A stretch of DNA of 64,000 nt from Sinorhizobium fredii USDA 257 (GCF_000265205.3 NC_018000.1:2294001-2358000); one strand, 5' to 3'. Counted from the stretch's first letter, positions 53,121 to 62,850 are shown. Numbers and translations: made by a program. The notes: generated by a model not told the origin, from the letters alone.

Positions 53121-53539
53121 TCGTTCTGGATACGAATGTCGTCTCCGAGGCGATGAAACCGGAACCCAATCCGGCCGTGCGATCCTGGTTGAATGAGCAA
53201 GTCGCCGAAACGCTGTACCTGTCCAGCGTCACGATGGCCGAGCTGCTGTTTGGCGTCGCAGCATTGGCGGACGGCCGACGCAAGAAGGCGTTGGCCGAGA
53301 TGCTGGATGGCGTGCTCGAACTGTTCGGTGAGCGGGTGTTGACGTTCGACATCGAGGCTGCCCGGCACTACGCCGACTTGGCCGTCAAGGCCAGAGCGGC
53401 CGGCAAGGGGTTCCCGACCCGCGACGGATATATTGCTGCTATTGCAGCCTCAAAGGGATTTATCATCGCAACGCGCGACACCAGTCCCTTTGAAGCGGCA
53501 GCGCTCACTGTCATCAATCCCTGGAAGCAGGAAGCTTAA
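53117..53539 (+). CDS. fitB: FitB/VapC-type PIN-domain toxin, 140 aa
   Basis: The PIN acidic residues are D5 in VLDTNVVSE, E42 in TMAELLFGV, D103 in TRDGYIAAIAA and D121 in ATRDTSPF. It should be a ribonuclease held inactive by the upstream antitoxin, to which it is coupled by a 4-base overlap. It is clearly related to the vapC gene at 42177-42590 (shared motif order, similar length) but belongs to a different sub-branch, so the two pairs are probably independent. No sign of inactivation. Confidence 0.92.
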   Translation: MIVLDTNVVSEAMKPEPNPAVRSWLNEQVAETLYLSSVTMAELLFGVAALADGRRKKALAEMLDGVLELFGERVLTFDIEAARHYADLAVKARAAGKGFPTRDGYIAAIAASKGFIIATRDTSPFEAAALTVINPWKQEA

Positions 53540-53672
53540 GAACGGCTGGCTAACCGCAACGAGCGGAAGCGGCGAGCGAAACGGCGAGAACGCCCCACAT
53601 ATGACCTCCTGAGATCGTCGAGGGCGCTGAGAGGCGGCTATTCGGATGGAACGGACGCGCGTCTGAAGCCGG

Positions 53673-53699
53673 AAAAAAACCCTATGGCTCATAGGGTTT
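53673..53699 (-). terminator. intrinsic terminator overlapping the VOC gene stop
   Basis: AAACCCTATG (53677-53686) and CATAGGGTTT (53690-53699) form a perfect 10-bp hairpin with a 3-base loop. On the minus strand it is followed by a T-run (plus-strand A at 53673-53679). The stop codon of the VOC gene (53684-53682) lies inside the stem. Confidence 0.8.
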
Positions 53700-54083
53700 C
53701 GACACAGAGGTTGTCACTTGCGGTTCCCCGATTTCGACGATGTGCCCGTCCGGATCGAAGAATCTGAATACGCGTTGACCCCAAGACTGTTGCCTGACTT
53801 CATGGATAAGATCGACCCGGTCAGCGATACGCTTGAACGCCGTGTCGATATCTTCGTCCTCAAAATAGAGGACGAGATTCCGCCGCCCATACGGGCCGCT
53901 TTCGTCCCGGGACTCTCCAAACACCGTTTGGTAGAGCGAGGCGCCATCGTGAAGGGCAAACCCATTGTCGAACTGAACGAAGTTGCCGTGATCCTCCAAG
54001 ATCTGAAGCTGCAGCACTTCGGAGTAGAAGCTTTTCGAGCGGCTGATATCAGCCACAAAAGGCAGAGGGTTCACGAACTTCAT
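53682..54083 (-). CDS. VOC/glyoxalase-superfamily protein, 133 aa
   Basis: A single VOC domain: FVNPLPFVADISRSKSFYSE, VLQLQILEDHGNFVQFDNGF, LVLYFEDEDIDTAFKRIADR and VFRFFDPDGHIVEIGEP with the metal-binding Glu near the C-terminus. Members include glyoxalases, fosfomycin- and bleomycin-resistance proteins and dioxygenases, so the role is open. The start at 54083 (MKFVNP) is chosen because the upstream extension lacks family character. The gene ends inside an intrinsic terminator. It is convergent with the fitAB pair and divergent from the cyclase gene. Confidence 0.85.
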   Translation of the reverse strand: MKFVNPLPFVADISRSKSFYSEVLQLQILEDHGNFVQFDNGFALHDGASLYQTVFGESRDESGPYGRRNLVLYFEDEDIDTAFKRIADRVDLIHEVRQQSWGQRVFRFFDPDGHIVEIGEPQVTTSVSKPYEP

Positions 54084-54281
54084 ACAAATTATCCCCGCGA
54101 TTCCTTTTGAGACCAAAGATCACGCAATGACCGCCCGGCGTAAAGCGCCGGATTACATGCTCGTGTCAGGTGGCAGGAATCATGGCTGCGCCCGCAGAGC
54201 AGTTCGACCACACACAGAGTTTTGAGTGGACGGGCGAGGACGGTACCATATAGATGCGTCTGAAGACTGCCGAGGGTGGTG

Positions 54282-56195
54282 ATGGAACGCAAACTCGCAG
54301 CAATTGTAGCAGGCGACATCGTCGGCTACACGCGCCTGATGTCCGAGGACGAATCCTCGACCTATGCGGCCCTGCGCGCGACCTTCGGCGAACTGATCAT
54401 CCCGGCCGTCGAGAAGCATGGCGGTCGAACGTTCAAGACCACCGGCGACGGCTTTCTCGCGACATTTCCGAGCGTCAACGAGGCGCTGGATGCGGCGATC
54501 GAAATCCAGAACGGATTTGTCGAGCGACCGTTCAAGATGCGGCTCGGCATCAACCTCGGCGACGTCATAGAAGACAATGGCGACATGTTCGGAGATGGTG
54601 TGAACGTCGCCTCCCGGCTGGAGGCCATGGCGGAGCCCGCCAGCATTTTCGTCAGCGAGGCAGTGGTCCGCAGTGCTGACCGGAGCCGCAGCGAGCTTTT
54701 CTACAGCATCGGACGAAGGCAGGCGAAGAACATAAGCGAGCCGCTTGCCGTCTACGCCGTGCGACTCGTGCCCGGTCAGGCGGGCGCCCGGGACTGGATC
54801 CGGCGGCTGGCCCTCCGCCGGCGTGCCGTTTTGCCTTACGCCGCAGGGGCTGCAGCGCTTGTCCTTGTCGCCGCCTTCACACAGATGCCCGCACTGCGAG
54901 CGATCGGCGCGGATCTGACCGATAGCCTCCTGCGTCTGGCGGACGTTGAACCTGCCGATGCCCGGCCGACTGTCGCAGTGCTGCCCTTCGACAATATGAG
55001 TGGGGAAGCGGACCAGGGCTATTTCGCCGACGGGCTGACCGAGGACATCATCGCCAACCTTGCGCGAAATCCCGAACTTCAGGTGATCGCACGCAACTCG
55101 ACGTTCGCACTCCGCGGTCAGGCGGAGGACATCCGCAGGATCGGAACAAGATTAGGGGCCGGCTATGTGGTGGAAGGCAGTGCCCGACGCGCCGGCGATC
55201 AGCTTCGCGTGGTGGCGCAGTTGATCGATGCGCGCAGCGGCGCCCATCTCTGGTCGCGCAGCTACGACCGGCGTGTCGAGGACGTCTTTGCGCTCCAGAC
55301 CGAGCTGACGGCCGAGATCGTTTCGCATCTGGTATCCTATGTGCGCGAGTCGGAAGTATCGAACGCGGCCAAACGCCCGACCGAAAATCTTCAGGCCTAC
55401 GATCTCGTCCTGCAGGCGCGTGATCGCTACAAGCATGGGTCGAGGGATGCGGAGGCGCTGCTTGCCGCACGCGCACTGCTTCATCGGGCGCTGGAACTCG
55501 ATCCTGGCTATGCCGCCGCGCGCGCCAATCTCGGAATGACCTATATCGTCGACTTCGCCCAGAGCCTCAGCGGCAGGGCGACCGGAACCGATGTGGAAAC
55601 GGGCCTCAGCGAGGCGCGTCAGGCCGTTCGCCTCGACCCCAATCTCGCTGTCGGCTTTCAGGTCCTGAGCTTCGGCCTTTCGGTCGCCGGCGACTACGCC
55701 AGCGCCATGCAGGCCGCGCAGCGGGCGGTCGAGCTCAACCCGAACGATCCGGACAGCCTGATGGCGCTGGCAAAGGCGCAGGTCCGATTCGGGAGCTATG
55801 ATGAGGCGGTGCGCAATGCCGAGCGGGCGCGTCGGCTGCATCCGATGGCTCCGGAGTACTACACCTATGTCTATGGCCAGGCACTCTATGCCGCCGGCCG
55901 TCTCGATGAAGCCGATCGGGTCTTGCGGGAATGTCTGCTGCGCGCGCCGCGCGAGGCGGATTGCCTGCTGATACACACGGCCGTCCTGACCCAGCGCGGA
56001 GACGTGCAAGGAGCGCAGCGCACAATGACACTCCTGACCGAGGTGGATTCTAAGTTTTCACTTGCCGATGAGCGCGCCAACCGCCGTTTCGGCAATTCTC
56101 CACTAATGGACCGGTTCCTCTCGCAGCTTGCCGAGGCCAGAGCTCCGGACGTGACAAGTGGATTCCTTTCGGCGACCCCACGGCCATTTCTGTAG
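54282..56195 (+). CDS. class III adenylate cyclase with TolB-like and TPR regions, 637 aa
   Basis: Residues 1-165 form a class III nucleotide cyclase domain: IVAGDIVGYTRLM with metal-binding D12, TFKTTGDGFLATFPS with K52 and D56, and FGDGVNVASRLEAMAEP with the catalytic Asn/Arg. A membrane helix is at about 190-205 (LPYAAGAAALVLVAAF). Then comes a FlgO/TolB-like region (PTVAVLPFDNMSGEADQGYF, ADGLTEDIIANLARNPEL) and several TPR-like repeats to the end. The catalytic domain is cytoplasmic and the rest periplasmic. This cyclase-TPR build is common in Sinorhizobium, which has many such cyclases. ATG at 54282 is chosen; two GTG codons precede it. Confidence 0.9.
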   Translation: MERKLAAIVAGDIVGYTRLMSEDESSTYAALRATFGELIIPAVEKHGGRTFKTTGDGFLATFPSVNEALDAAIEIQNGFVERPFKMRLGINLGDVIEDNGDMFGDGVNVASRLEAMAEPASIFVSEAVVRSADRSRSELFYSIGRRQAKNISEPLAVYAVRLVPGQAGARDWIRRLALRRRAVLPYAAGAAALVLVAAFTQMPALRAIGADLTDSLLRLADVEPADARPTVAVLPFDNMSGEADQGYFADGLTEDIIANLARNPELQVIARNSTFALRGQAEDIRRIGTRLGAGYVVEGSARRAGDQLRVVAQLIDARSGAHLWSRSYDRRVEDVFALQTELTAEIVSHLVSYVRESEVSNAAKRPTENLQAYDLVLQARDRYKHGSRDAEALLAARALLHRALELDPGYAAARANLGMTYIVDFAQSLSGRATGTDVETGLSEARQAVRLDPNLAVGFQVLSFGLSVAGDYASAMQAAQRAVELNPNDPDSLMALAKAQVRFGSYDEAVRNAERARRLHPMAPEYYTYVYGQALYAAGRLDEADRVLRECLLRAPREADCLLIHTAVLTQRGDVQGAQRTMTLLTEVDSKFSLADERANRRFGNSPLMDRFLSQLAEARAPDVTSGFLSATPRPFL

Positions 56196-56253
56196 GCCTT
56201 CCGGGAAGCGCCGTGTAACGGCTTTCCGCGAGAAGGGTGTATTGTATAAGGAC

Positions 56254-56297
56254 ATAGAGCGGTTCACTGCTTCCGTGGAAACAGTGAGCCGCTCTAT
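56254..56297. terminator. bidirectional hairpin between cyclase and aldehyde oxidoreductase
   Basis: A 16-base arm at 56254-56269 (starting ATAGAGCGG) pairs with 56282-56297 (ending CCGCTCTAT), with one G-U position. It lies 58 bases after the cyclase stop and 14 bases before the convergent stop at 56311, so it can serve both genes. Confidence 0.65.
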
Positions 56298-56310
56298 CGC
56301 ATTGACAGAC

Positions 56311-58602
56311 TCAAATGGCCGTCACCGGTAGGCCGGGGAGCAGCTTGTCCAGGGTGATCGGAAACTCGCGAACGCGGATACCGGTGGCGTTGTAGATCGC
56401 GTTGGCGATCGCCGCGCCCGTGCCGCAGACGCCGAGCTCGCCGAGTCCCTTGACGCCGAGCGGATTGGCCTTGTCGTCGTATTCCTCGAGAAAGACCACC
56501 TCCATCTCCGGGACATCGCCATTGACGGGGACATGATATTCCGCGAGATCGCCGTTGACGAAATGGCCGTAGCGTGGATCGAGCACGGTTTCCTCCATCA
56601 GAGCAGCACCGATGCCCCAGATCATGCCGCCGAGAATCTGCGAACGTGCGGTCTTGGGGTTGAGGATGCGGCCTGCACCGATCACTGACAGCATGCGGCG
56701 CATGCGCACCTCGCCCGTGTCGCTGTCGACTGCGACTTCCGCGAAGTGCGCTCCATAGGAGTGCTGGGAATAGCTGCTATAGCTTTCCGTGGCGCGGGCG
56801 GCGGCGACCGAACCGGTTGCCTCGATGCCGTCCGGGGCAATGCTGCCGATGAGATCAGCCAAGCTTACCGAGCTGTCGCCGGCTCTCACCTCTCCGCCGA
56901 CGAAGCTCGGCGCGGCGGCGTCCGCACCGCGGAGCGGTGAGCGGTCGTCGGACCGTGCCGCCTCGATAATCTTCTCCTTGAGGGCGTTGCACGCATGATG
57001 GAGCGCCGAGCCCGCACTCGCCGCTCCCCAGGAACCGCCGGAGCCGGCGGTGCGCGGAAACCGGCTGTCGCCAAGCCCGACCTTGACTGCCGCGATGGGC
57101 ACGCCCAGGCTTTCCGCCGCGATTTGGGTCAGGATGGTGTAGGTGCCCGTTCCAATATCGGTCATATCGAGCTCGGCCGTTACCCGGCCGTTTGCATCGA
57201 TCGCCACCCGGGCCGTCGTCGCGCCGATGTAGTTCGGCCGAATGGCCGCCGCCATACCGTAGCCCATTAGCTTGCGGCCTTCGCGGATGCGGCCCGGGGT
57301 GGGTTTCCGGCGTTTCCAGCCGAACCGGCGCGCGCCTTCCTGCATGCAGGCGACGAGATTGCGGGTCGAGAACGGCACGCCGCGCTCCGGGTCCTCTGTC
57401 GGCTCGTTACGAACCCTGAGCTCGATCGGATCGAGACCGAGCCGCTCGGCGAGCTCATCCACGGCACTTTCAAAGGCGAGCATGCCCGGCGCCTCGCCGG
57501 GCGAGCGCATCCATTCGCCGCGATTGAGATCGACCGGAACGAGCCGGTGGCGGGTCAACCGGTTCGGCGCGGCATATAGCGAGCGGGTGAAGACCGCGGT
57601 CTGCTCGCAGAATTCCTCGAAGCTGGATGTCGCGGACGAAACATCATGACCGATCGAAGTCAATTGCCCGTCGTGATCCGCGCCGAGGCGCACCTGGTGA
57701 ACCATCTCCGCCCGATGACCGGCATTGGCAAACATCTGCTGCCGTGTCAGCGCGACCTTGACCGGGCGACGCAGCACCCTTGCAGCGAGCGCCGCAAGAA
57801 CGGTGTCGGCGTGCACGATCAGCTTGGAGCCGAAACCGCCGCCGATGAAGGGGCTGACGATTCGGACACGCTCCGGCGGAATGGCGAGCGTGCTGGCGAG
57901 GCTGGCCCGGAAGTTCGCGAGCGTTTGCGCACCGGTGTAGATCGTCACCTCGTCGCCCGACCAGATGGCGAGCGTCGCATGGGGCTCCATGGGGTTGTGG
58001 TGCTCGTAGGGCGTCCGGTAGGTCGCATCGATTTTGACCGGAGCAGCGGCGAAGGCGCCATCGAAATCCCCGATCGCGCTGTCCGTCTCGAAACCAGCAT
58101 TGGTGCGCCGGGGCGCGTAGGCCTTGGCGAGATGTGCCTGCAAATCGAAGGCGCCGCGCTCCTCTTCATAGCGCACCCGGATGAGACGTGCGGCAGCCCG
58201 CGCGGCCTCGAACGTCTCCGCGACGACCAGCGTAACCGGCTCGTCGTAGAAGCGAACGCGGTCGCTATTGAGCATGGGTCTGGCGCGGGTGAAGACCTCC
58301 GGCACCGTGGGCGTGACCGCCGGGCCGAATTCGGGCTGGGCCGGTGCGTTCCGGTAGGTCATGACGTGAAGCACGCCCGGGGCCTGTTCGGCGTCCGCAG
58401 TGTCGATCTCGATTATACGACCCTTGGCGATGGCAGCGCCAAGGATGTAGCCATAGGCTGCCTCGTTCGCGGCATGCTCATAGGCGTAGGTCGCACGACC
58501 GGTCACTTTGAGCGGCCCATCGACGCGTGCGATCGGCTGGCCGACAAGGCCATTGCCGGTCTCGGACGAACGGTTTTCCGGGGTCATGGTCTCTGTCATC
58601 AT
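56311..58602 (-). CDS. PaoC-like molybdenum-binding aldehyde oxidoreductase subunit, 763 aa
   Basis: A xanthine-dehydrogenase-family large subunit: VGQPIARVDGPLKVTGRATY at the start, GGGFGSKLIVHADTVLAAL, ATLAIWSGDEVTIYTGAQTL, and the active-site Glu in LGVKGLGELGVCGTGAAIAN. It binds the molybdenum cofactor and would oxidise an aldehyde or N-heterocycle. The length and the three-gene order fit E. coli PaoABC rather than cytoplasmic XDH. It follows the FAD subunit by 6 bases. The dedicated maturation gene (xdhC/paoD) is not in the window after it, which is unusual. Ends just before the shared terminator. Confidence 0.9.
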   Translation of the reverse strand: MMTETMTPENRSSETGNGLVGQPIARVDGPLKVTGRATYAYEHAANEAAYGYILGAAIAKGRIIEIDTADAEQAPGVLHVMTYRNAPAQPEFGPAVTPTVPEVFTRARPMLNSDRVRFYDEPVTLVVAETFEAARAAARLIRVRYEEERGAFDLQAHLAKAYAPRRTNAGFETDSAIGDFDGAFAAAPVKIDATYRTPYEHHNPMEPHATLAIWSGDEVTIYTGAQTLANFRASLASTLAIPPERVRIVSPFIGGGFGSKLIVHADTVLAALAARVLRRPVKVALTRQQMFANAGHRAEMVHQVRLGADHDGQLTSIGHDVSSATSSFEEFCEQTAVFTRSLYAAPNRLTRHRLVPVDLNRGEWMRSPGEAPGMLAFESAVDELAERLGLDPIELRVRNEPTEDPERGVPFSTRNLVACMQEGARRFGWKRRKPTPGRIREGRKLMGYGMAAAIRPNYIGATTARVAIDANGRVTAELDMTDIGTGTYTILTQIAAESLGVPIAAVKVGLGDSRFPRTAGSGGSWGAASAGSALHHACNALKEKIIEAARSDDRSPLRGADAAAPSFVGGEVRAGDSSVSLADLIGSIAPDGIEATGSVAAARATESYSSYSQHSYGAHFAEVAVDSDTGEVRMRRMLSVIGAGRILNPKTARSQILGGMIWGIGAALMEETVLDPRYGHFVNGDLAEYHVPVNGDVPEMEVVFLEEYDDKANPLGVKGLGELGVCGTGAAIANAIYNATGIRVREFPITLDKLLPGLPVTAI

Positions 58603-58608
58603 CGCACC

Positions 58609-59595
58609 TCATGCACCTTCGACAGCCGCGGCGAGCGTCCGCCATATCGTGCGTTTTGCCAGCGGGATCTTGAAATCATTGCCGCCATGGCCCACCGCTC
58701 CGGCGAGTGCGCTTTCGGCGGCCTCGGAAAAAGCGGGGTCGGAAGTTGCCGCACCGGTGAGCACGTACTCCGCTTCCGTCGCTCGCCATGGCTTGGGTGT
58801 AACGCCACCCATCGCGATGCGCGCGCTCCGTACGCGATCGCCGCTCCTTTCGACAACGGCTGCGACCGAGACAAGCGCAAAGGCGTAGGAAGCGCGGTCG
58901 CGCACCTTGCGATAGACTTGCCGGCCTGGCGGCGGGGGCGGCAAGGTGACGGCCGTGATCATCTCGCCGTGGCCGAGCGCTGTCTCGACATGTGGCGTCG
59001 AGCCGGGCAGCCGGTGGAGGTCGCCAATGGCGATCGTGCGTGTCTTGCCGTCGGGCATGGCGGTTTCGACCTCAGCGTCGAGTGCGGCCATGGCCACCGC
59101 CATGTCCGACGGATGGACGGCGATGCAGGCCTCGCTGGCGCCGAGCACGGCATGCATTCGGTTGAAGCCCTCGAGGGCCGCGCAGCCCGATCCCGGCTCG
59201 CGCTTGTTGCAGGGCATGTCGCGGTTGTAGAAGTAGAAGCAGCGTGTGCGCTGCAGGAGATTGCCTGCGGTCGAGGCCTTGTTGCGGATTTGCCCGGACG
59301 CTCCCGCGAGAAGCGCTTGCGAGAGCACAGGATAGCGTGATCGCACCCGCGGGTCGGCGGCGAGATCGCTGTTGCGGACCTCTGCCCCGACCCGAAGGCC
59401 GCCCTCCGGCGTCTCCTCGATGCTGTCGAGCGCCAGCCGGCTGACATCGACGAGGTGTGTCGGCCGCTCGATCTCCAGCTTCATCAAGTCGAGAAGATTG
59501 GTGCCGCCGCTGATGAACTTCGCTTCCGGCTCGGCCGCAACGGTGGCGGCCGCCTCCTTGACGGTGCTGGCGCGCACGTAGGTAAAGGGCTGCAT
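58609..59595 (-). CDS. PaoB-like FAD-binding subunit with iron-sulfur insert, 328 aa
   Basis: FAD-binding fold of the CO dehydrogenase type: [38 protein letters not shown], and the C-terminal [20 protein letters not shown]. The segment [20 protein letters not shown] carries three Cys, and the one just before it (in RTRC) is the first of the set. In E. coli PaoB a [4Fe-4S] cluster is bound at a similar insert, so I infer the same here. It passes electrons from molybdenum to FAD and an acceptor. Start at 59595 (MQPFTY), 4 bases after the 2Fe-2S subunit gene. Confidence 0.88.
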   Translation of the reverse strand: MQPFTYVRASTVKEAAATVAAEPEAKFISGGTNLLDLMKLEIERPTHLVDVSRLALDSIEETPEGGLRVGAEVRNSDLAADPRVRSRYPVLSQALLAGASGQIRNKASTAGNLLQRTRCFYFYNRDMPCNKREPGSGCAALEGFNRMHAVLGASEACIAVHPSDMAVAMAALDAEVETAMPDGKTRTIAIGDLHRLPGSTPHVETALGHGEMITAVTLPPPPPGRQVYRKVRDRASYAFALVSVAAVVERSGDRVRSARIAMGGVTPKPWRATEAEYVLTGAATSDPAFSEAAESALAGAVGHGGNDFKIPLAKRTIWRTLAAAVEGA

Positions 59596-59599
59596 GGGC

Positions 59600-60256
59600 T
59601 CACACCTCTTCGGATGCGTCGCGGATCGCGGCGACGATGTTGGGATAGGCAGCACAACGGCAGATATTGCCGCTCATGCGCTCGCGGATCTCTTCGTCGC
59701 GAAGTGCCGCGGCTCCTGCCGCCACGTCGGCACTTGCATGGCTCGGCCAGCCGGCCCTCACCTCCTCGAGCATTCCCACTGCCGAACAGATCTGCCCCGG
59801 TGTGCAATAGCCGCACTGGAAGCCGTCCCGGGCGACGAAGGCCGCCTGAACCGGGTGCAGCTGGTCGCCGTCGGCGAGCCCTTCGATTGTCGTGATTTCG
59901 TCGCCTTCATGCTGGACTGCGAGCGAGAGGCAGGAATTGATCCGCCGGCCGTTCACGAGAACCGTGCAGGCCCCACACTGGCCGTGGTCACAGCCTTTCT
60001 TCGAGCCGGTGAGGCCGAGATGGTTTCGCAAGGCATCAAGCAGCGTCGTGCGCGGGTCGAGCTTAACGGCATGCTCCGTCGCGTTGATCCTGAAGGTCAT
60101 CGGTATTCTCGCTATCGGGGTCGTGACGGGCCCGGCCGCCATGGTGGCGCCGGCGTCCTGAGCACCGACGGGCAAGCCGGACGCCAGAAACAGGCAGGTC
60201 GCTGCTCCGCCTTCCAAAACCGCCCGGCGCGTAATCCTGTAGTCCGTTTCGGCCAT
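59600..60256 (-). CDS. PaoA-like [2Fe-2S] subunit with Tat signal, 218 aa
   Basis: The N-terminus has a twin-arginine signal ([20 protein letters not shown]), so the whole enzyme is probably exported folded to the periplasm. Then a plant-type ferredoxin domain with [20 protein letters not shown] and C in NSCLSL, and a second [2Fe-2S] domain with [13 protein letters not shown] and [15 protein letters not shown]. That is the pattern of small subunits of the xanthine-dehydrogenase family. ATG at 60256 with GGGAGATC upstream. It is the first gene of the three-gene operon; the AraC-type regulator gene ends 130 bases upstream on the same strand. Confidence 0.9.
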   Translation of the reverse strand: MAETDYRITRRAVLEGGAATCLFLASGLPVGAQDAGATMAAGPVTTPIARIPMTFRINATEHAVKLDPRTTLLDALRNHLGLTGSKKGCDHGQCGACTVLVNGRRINSCLSLAVQHEGDEITTIEGLADGDQLHPVQAAFVARDGFQCGYCTPGQICSAVGMLEEVRAGWPSHASADVAAGAAALRDEEIRERMSGNICRCAAYPNIVAAIRDASEEV

Positions 60257-60386
60257 GAATGATCTCCCAGTCGCAACGGCACGAGCCCGGAAGGCTACCC
60301 TCCGGCGAGCCTGCGACTTGCTTTCTTCGACAAGTGGGACTTGGGAATGCGCGGGATGTTTTTCTTTCAGGATACCGGAGGCGCTA

Positions 60387-61271
60387 TCAGGATTCCGGAG
60401 AAATGTGCAGCCGGTAGGCTCGCGGGGTGATGCCCTTGAGGCGACGGAATGTAGTTGTGAAGTGGCTCTGGCTGGAGAAGCCGAGGCGGAATGCAATGGC
60501 GCCTATTGCCATCTCGGTATCGCGCAGGAGCAGTTCCGCTCGTCTTACGCGCTCCTCGAGGATATAGGCATAGGGCGGACGGCCGGTCGTCTCCTTGAAG
60601 CGACGTGCGAAGGTATCGACCGGCATGCCGGCAACCGCTGCCACCGCGCTCAGCGAGATATCGGAGGCCACGTGGGCATCGATGTAATCGCGGACGCGCT
60701 CGAACGTCCGGCGGCCGAGGCGGCCGCGGCTCGCAGGCGGCAACTGGTTTCCGCTCAGGTCAGCCATGCGCAGACCGACGAGCGCAACCAGATGCTCGAC
60801 GTAGACAGTGTCTGGCAAGTGGCCGAGTGACATCTCGGTGCAAAGCGATCGCAAAAGCGTGCCGATGACCGTATCGCTTCTGTTCACCAGAATCGGTATA
60901 TCGCGCAGGCGTTGCAAACCCGGCAGCGCCAGTTCGGGATCAATCCACAAGGCGGAATAAGATAGGTCGACGTCGCGGTAAAATCCGACACGCTCTGCGC
61001 CCGCGGGAACGAAAGTGAGTACGCCTGGCCGGTCCTGTCCGTCATAAAGTGCCTTGCCCTCGGCCCGGATCGATGTCCGGGACGTGCCTCCTCCATCCGT
61101 CAGCACGATCAAGTGGTGCGGTGCCGTCCAGCGGAGTTCTGCTTCCTGACAAGCCCAGCGCCGGCTGTCGAATACGAGCGAAGTGCCGATCCAGGACGCA
61201 CTCTGTAGCGGTGCTGTTTCTTCTTCCCGGGTCCTGATACGTCCGTCGCCAAGCAATGGTCTGAATGACAT
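60387..61271 (-). CDS. AraC-family regulator, 294 aa
   Basis: The C-terminal 100 residues have two helix-turn-helix motifs: DISLSAVAAVAGMPVDTFAR, RFKETTGRPPYAYILEERVR and AIGAIAFRLGFSSQSHFTTT, FRRLKGITPRAYR. The N-terminal 180 residues are a cupin-like sensor region. AraC proteins with this layout usually activate a nearby operon upon binding a small effector. It lies directly upstream of the PaoABC-like operon on the same strand and probably controls it; an aldehyde or aromatic effector is guesswork. The start at 61271 (MSFRPLL) is preceded by a poor ribosome site. Confidence 0.88.
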   Translation of the reverse strand: MSFRPLLGDGRIRTREEETAPLQSASWIGTSLVFDSRRWACQEAELRWTAPHHLIVLTDGGGTSRTSIRAEGKALYDGQDRPGVLTFVPAGAERVGFYRDVDLSYSALWIDPELALPGLQRLRDIPILVNRSDTVIGTLLRSLCTEMSLGHLPDTVYVEHLVALVGLRMADLSGNQLPPASRGRLGRRTFERVRDYIDAHVASDISLSAVAAVAGMPVDTFARRFKETTGRPPYAYILEERVRRAELLLRDTEMAIGAIAFRLGFSSQSHFTTTFRRLKGITPRAYRLHISPES

Positions 61272-61564
61272 CGCGGGATCCCGTTGATTCGCTTCTGAAG
61301 CCGAGGCGGGCAGGGCCACAGCGGCGTGGTGCGCCGGCGCGGTCCGTCACCGATACAGGCGACAGTCATAGGAACAACGGTTCGTCCACAACAGCCACGA
61401 AGTGCTCAAGAATGTTCAAGGATCGGTGACCGCCTGTGAGTTGCAGCCTGGTATAATGTGTAAACGGGAAGGGCGCCGGTCGTTCGTGCAGGGGCTAAAT
61501 GGGGTCGCGTCCTAAAAGGGGCGTATCAGACGGCATTTCACAGGACGCGATTCAGGGAGGACGC

Positions 61565-61915
61565 ATGACGAAGCATCGCATCTATTCAGTCAGTATCGCG
61601 AGCGTCTATCCTCACTATGTCGCCAAAGCGGAGAAGAAGGGGCGCACGAAAGCTGAGGTCGATGAGATCATCCGTTGGTTGACGGGGTACAGCCAAGAAA
61701 CGCTAGATAATCAGTTGGCGAACAACACAAAATTTGAGGACTTCTTTGCCCAAGCGCCTCAAATGAATCCCTCGCGGGCGCTAATTACCGGTGTGATCTG
61801 CGGCGTTCGCGTGGAAGACATCCAAGAACCAACGATGCAGGAAATCCGCTACTTGGACAAGTTGATCGACGAACTCGCCAAGGGGAAAGCAATGGCGAAG
61901 ATCCTGCGAAAATAG
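61565..61915 (+). CDS. DUF2200 protein, 116 aa
   Basis: The sequence reads like the DUF2200 family: [70 protein letters not shown] and [20 protein letters not shown]. Members are about 115-120 aa, soluble, and have no assigned function. ATG at 61565 has GGGAGGACGC upstream. It stands alone between the AraC gene and the isochorismatase-like gene. The gene has lower GC than most neighbours, which fits a recently acquired gene. Confidence 0.85.
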   Translation: MTKHRIYSVSIASVYPHYVAKAEKKGRTKAEVDEIIRWLTGYSQETLDNQLANNTKFEDFFAQAPQMNPSRALITGVICGVRVEDIQEPTMQEIRYLDKLIDELAKGKAMAKILRK

Positions 61916-62016
61916 CCAGGCGGGCTCGCCGGCTCGAATCCCTTAATGGCGGTAACAACCCTTACTTGCCCACTCGCGAGCTCCTGGGGAACAGCGCTGA
62001 TCGCTTCGTGTAGGCG

Positions 62017-62595
62017 CTAAATTGACGACAACCATTCTTCGGTGTTCCAGATCGTTATTTGAACTGAGAAGCGATTGCCCAGAAGTTCCAACGACGCATC
62101 GTGTGTTTGATCGGTCGTACTACACACCGCGTCCTTCAGCAGGATTACCTTGTAACCGAGATCGATAGCTCCAAGAGTCGCGGCCAGCACGCAGATGTCC
62201 GTCTCGCCTCCCGTTACGACGAGCGTCCCGATATCCTCAGCAGTCAAGGCGCTGTGCAGCCGCCCGTTCGTCCATGGCGAATAGGTGGTTTTGTCAAAGA
62301 TGCGCGCGGGCGGGGCCAACCTCTTCAGGTCAGCAACCAGATCCACCAGAACGGGGTCGAGCTGGGTGGTCGTCATCATCGGCCATTTTTCGTAGTATGC
62401 CCGCCACATGCCCGGCAGTTCCTCTGGAGAGGACGGCGGCACGAAGCGCGTGAATATGGTGCGATCCGGAAAGCGCGAAGCAATCTCAACAACCTGGTCG
62501 AACACCTTGGGCATCCAGGCGACTTGCCACGGGGTACTCTCGGCGAACATGCGCTGCATATCGATGCACAGGTGAAGCCATTTTTCCGGGTTCAT
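62017..62595 (-). CDS. isochorismatase-like cysteine hydrolase, 192 aa
   Basis: The catalytic triad is visible: D12 in LHLCIDMQRMFAES, K102 in IFDKTTYSPWTN and C135 in VTGGETDICVLAATLGAIDL. The family includes nicotinamidase, N-carbamoylsarcosine amidase and biuret hydrolase, so an amidase role is likely but the substrate is unknown. The ATG at 62595 (MNPEKW) is chosen over an upstream frame extension that looks non-coding. The next gene upstream begins 255 bases away, so it is probably monocistronic. Confidence 0.87.
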   Translation of the reverse strand: MNPEKWLHLCIDMQRMFAESTPWQVAWMPKVFDQVVEIASRFPDRTIFTRFVPPSSPEELPGMWRAYYEKWPMMTTTQLDPVLVDLVADLKRLAPPARIFDKTTYSPWTNGRLHSALTAEDIGTLVVTGGETDICVLAATLGAIDLGYKVILLKDAVCSTTDQTHDASLELLGNRFSVQITIWNTEEWLSSI

Positions 62596-62850
62596 TTGTA
62601 CTCCGCGCCTCCGTGCGAAGGTGGGTCTCATGTGAGCATGATTATTAGAACTCGAAGTGAGGTAGGGAGTTCCAGGCTTCGCAGATCAAGATCGCCAGCA
62701 CCCGTTTCCTAGCGGCCGCGGTCGCGCGCAGCGGGGTAAGGGCAGGCTCCAGGCGATAACCGTGCCGCTCCTCCTGAATCTTGGCGAGAAAGCGCTCGAG
62801 CGGCTCCGTCGTTGTCAGTCTTTCGCCGTACCGGCGAGACACTCCTCCGG

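Noticed and set aside
57646..59340. 564-codon plus-strand frame opposite the aldehyde oxidoreductase genes
   Set aside because: Antisense shadow of two well-recognised genes.
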